Of a stretch of DNA of 64,000 nucleotides, positions 63,715-64,000 are shown piece after piece. Below the pieces are notes generated by a model. The model saw only the letters and a list, made by a program, of their open reading frames with translations. It searched no databases and was not told the origin of the DNA. The DNA lies in NCBI GenBank assembly GCA_002009975.1, contig MTLP01000012.1, positions 1-64,000 on the forward strand. The letters run 5' to 3'. The position numbers were made by a program, and so were the translations under genes. How positions within the stretch are numbered: the first letter of the stretch is position 1; each line of letters opens with the position of its first letter. This DNA is from Thermococcus sp. JdFR-02 (GTDB lineage Archaea; Methanobacteriota_B; Thermococci; Thermococcales; Thermococcaceae).

Positions 63715-64000
63715 ATGGATGATGATGTGAAAATCGAAGAAATTGAATTTCTAGTTGAGATACTGAATAAACATCCAAAAGAAAGTTTGCGTAAAATAGC
63801 GAGTATTGAAGGTATTGATTATTATAGATTGAAGCGTCTCTACGATAAATACTATGGAGTAGGCAAACATGTCCAGGTTAATGCTATCTATGATATTGCC
63901 AGAGTAGGTCTTAGAAGTTATGTTGCATTTTTGAGCATGTCCAAAGAGGATATTCCACATGTGGCTTTGAAAATGGCTAATAATCCATTTATAGCTTATA
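63715..64000 (+). CDS. Lrp-like/HTH regulator, N-terminal part (truncated by the window)
   Basis: 95 residues are visible and the frame remains open at the right edge. An HTH-like N-terminus, EEIEFLVEILNKHPKESLRK and IEGIDYYRLKRLYDKYYG, suggests a DNA-binding protein of the winged-helix kind, followed by a beta-strand region VQVNAIYDIARVGLRSYVAF. The ATG at 63715 follows GGGAGAGAT. Probably a transcription regulator; identity is limited by truncation. Confidence 0.65.
   Translation, partial: MDDDVKIEEIEFLVEILNKHPKESLRKIASIEGIDYYRLKRLYDKYYGVGKHVQVNAIYDIARVGLRSYVAFLSMSKEDIPHVALKMANNPFIAY

Overview
The window is chromosomal DNA from a hyperthermophilic euryarchaeon of the order Thermococcales (Pyrococcus/Thermococcus/Palaeococcus group). 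Genus and species cannot be settled from the sequence alone. The assignment rests on the archaeal origin block (radA - oriC - orc1/cdc6 - PolD small subunit - PolD large subunit), inteins in PolD-DP2 and KlbA, typical DUF257, DUF835 and Tfx genes, tungsten-dependent sugar metabolism (GAPOR) beside TIM and FBP aldolase/phosphatase, and a tRNA-Trp whose intron is a box C/D RNA. The DNA is AT-rich. Many starts follow GGTG- or GAGGTG-type ribosome-binding sites, and these decided most start choices here.

Layout: 0.1-4 kb is a minus-strand MoxR/DUF58/DUF4129 membrane operon. 4-5.5 kb holds DUF2118, a small orphan and an FKBP-type isomerase. 5.5-13 kb is a five-gene type IV pilus/Tad-like secretion operon whose ATPase (KlbA) carries a class 2 (Ala1) intein. 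13-18 kb has a TIGR04076 protein, a circularly permuted GTPase, the tungstate transporter tupABC and tRNA methyltransferase Trm14. 18-25 kb has an FAH-family hydrolase, a secreted HExxH protein, TrpRS, a frameshifted DUF835 gene, DUF257, Tfx and lrgAB. 25-29.5 kb holds a radical-SAM Tes-family protein interrupted by an intein inside its Fe-S motif, then a small helical protein and a type 4 uracil-DNA glycosylase. 29.5-35.5 kb has NhaC, pantoate kinase, an HTH-DUF211-HTH operon and Nnr.

35.5-38.7 kb is an accessory island. It encodes a secreted precursor with a 12-cysteine C-terminus resembling halocin C8-type archaeocin precursors, two membrane proteins, a decayed membrane gene and degraded sequence. 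38.7-43.7 kb holds macro-domain, MtaD, PAC2, DUF473, NucS, HypA and ATPase-type HypB genes.

43.7-55 kb is the replication centre. RadA is followed by a roughly 0.75-kb origin with two identical inverted ORB elements flanking an AT-rich stretch. Scattered mini-ORBs follow, including two inside the DP1 coding sequence and two overlapping translation starts. Then come Orc1/Cdc6 and both PolD subunits; the DP2 intein splits the catalytic Asp motif.

55-64 kb has a zinc-ribbon protein, tRNA-Gln, TIM, GAPOR, FBP aldolase/phosphatase, two small proteins, ProC, the intron-bearing tRNA-Trp, an Lrp-like regulator, XTP pyrophosphatase, an adenosine-specific-kinase family protein and a truncated regulator at the right edge. 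TupABC tungstate uptake and the tungstoenzyme GAPOR form a functional link across the window.
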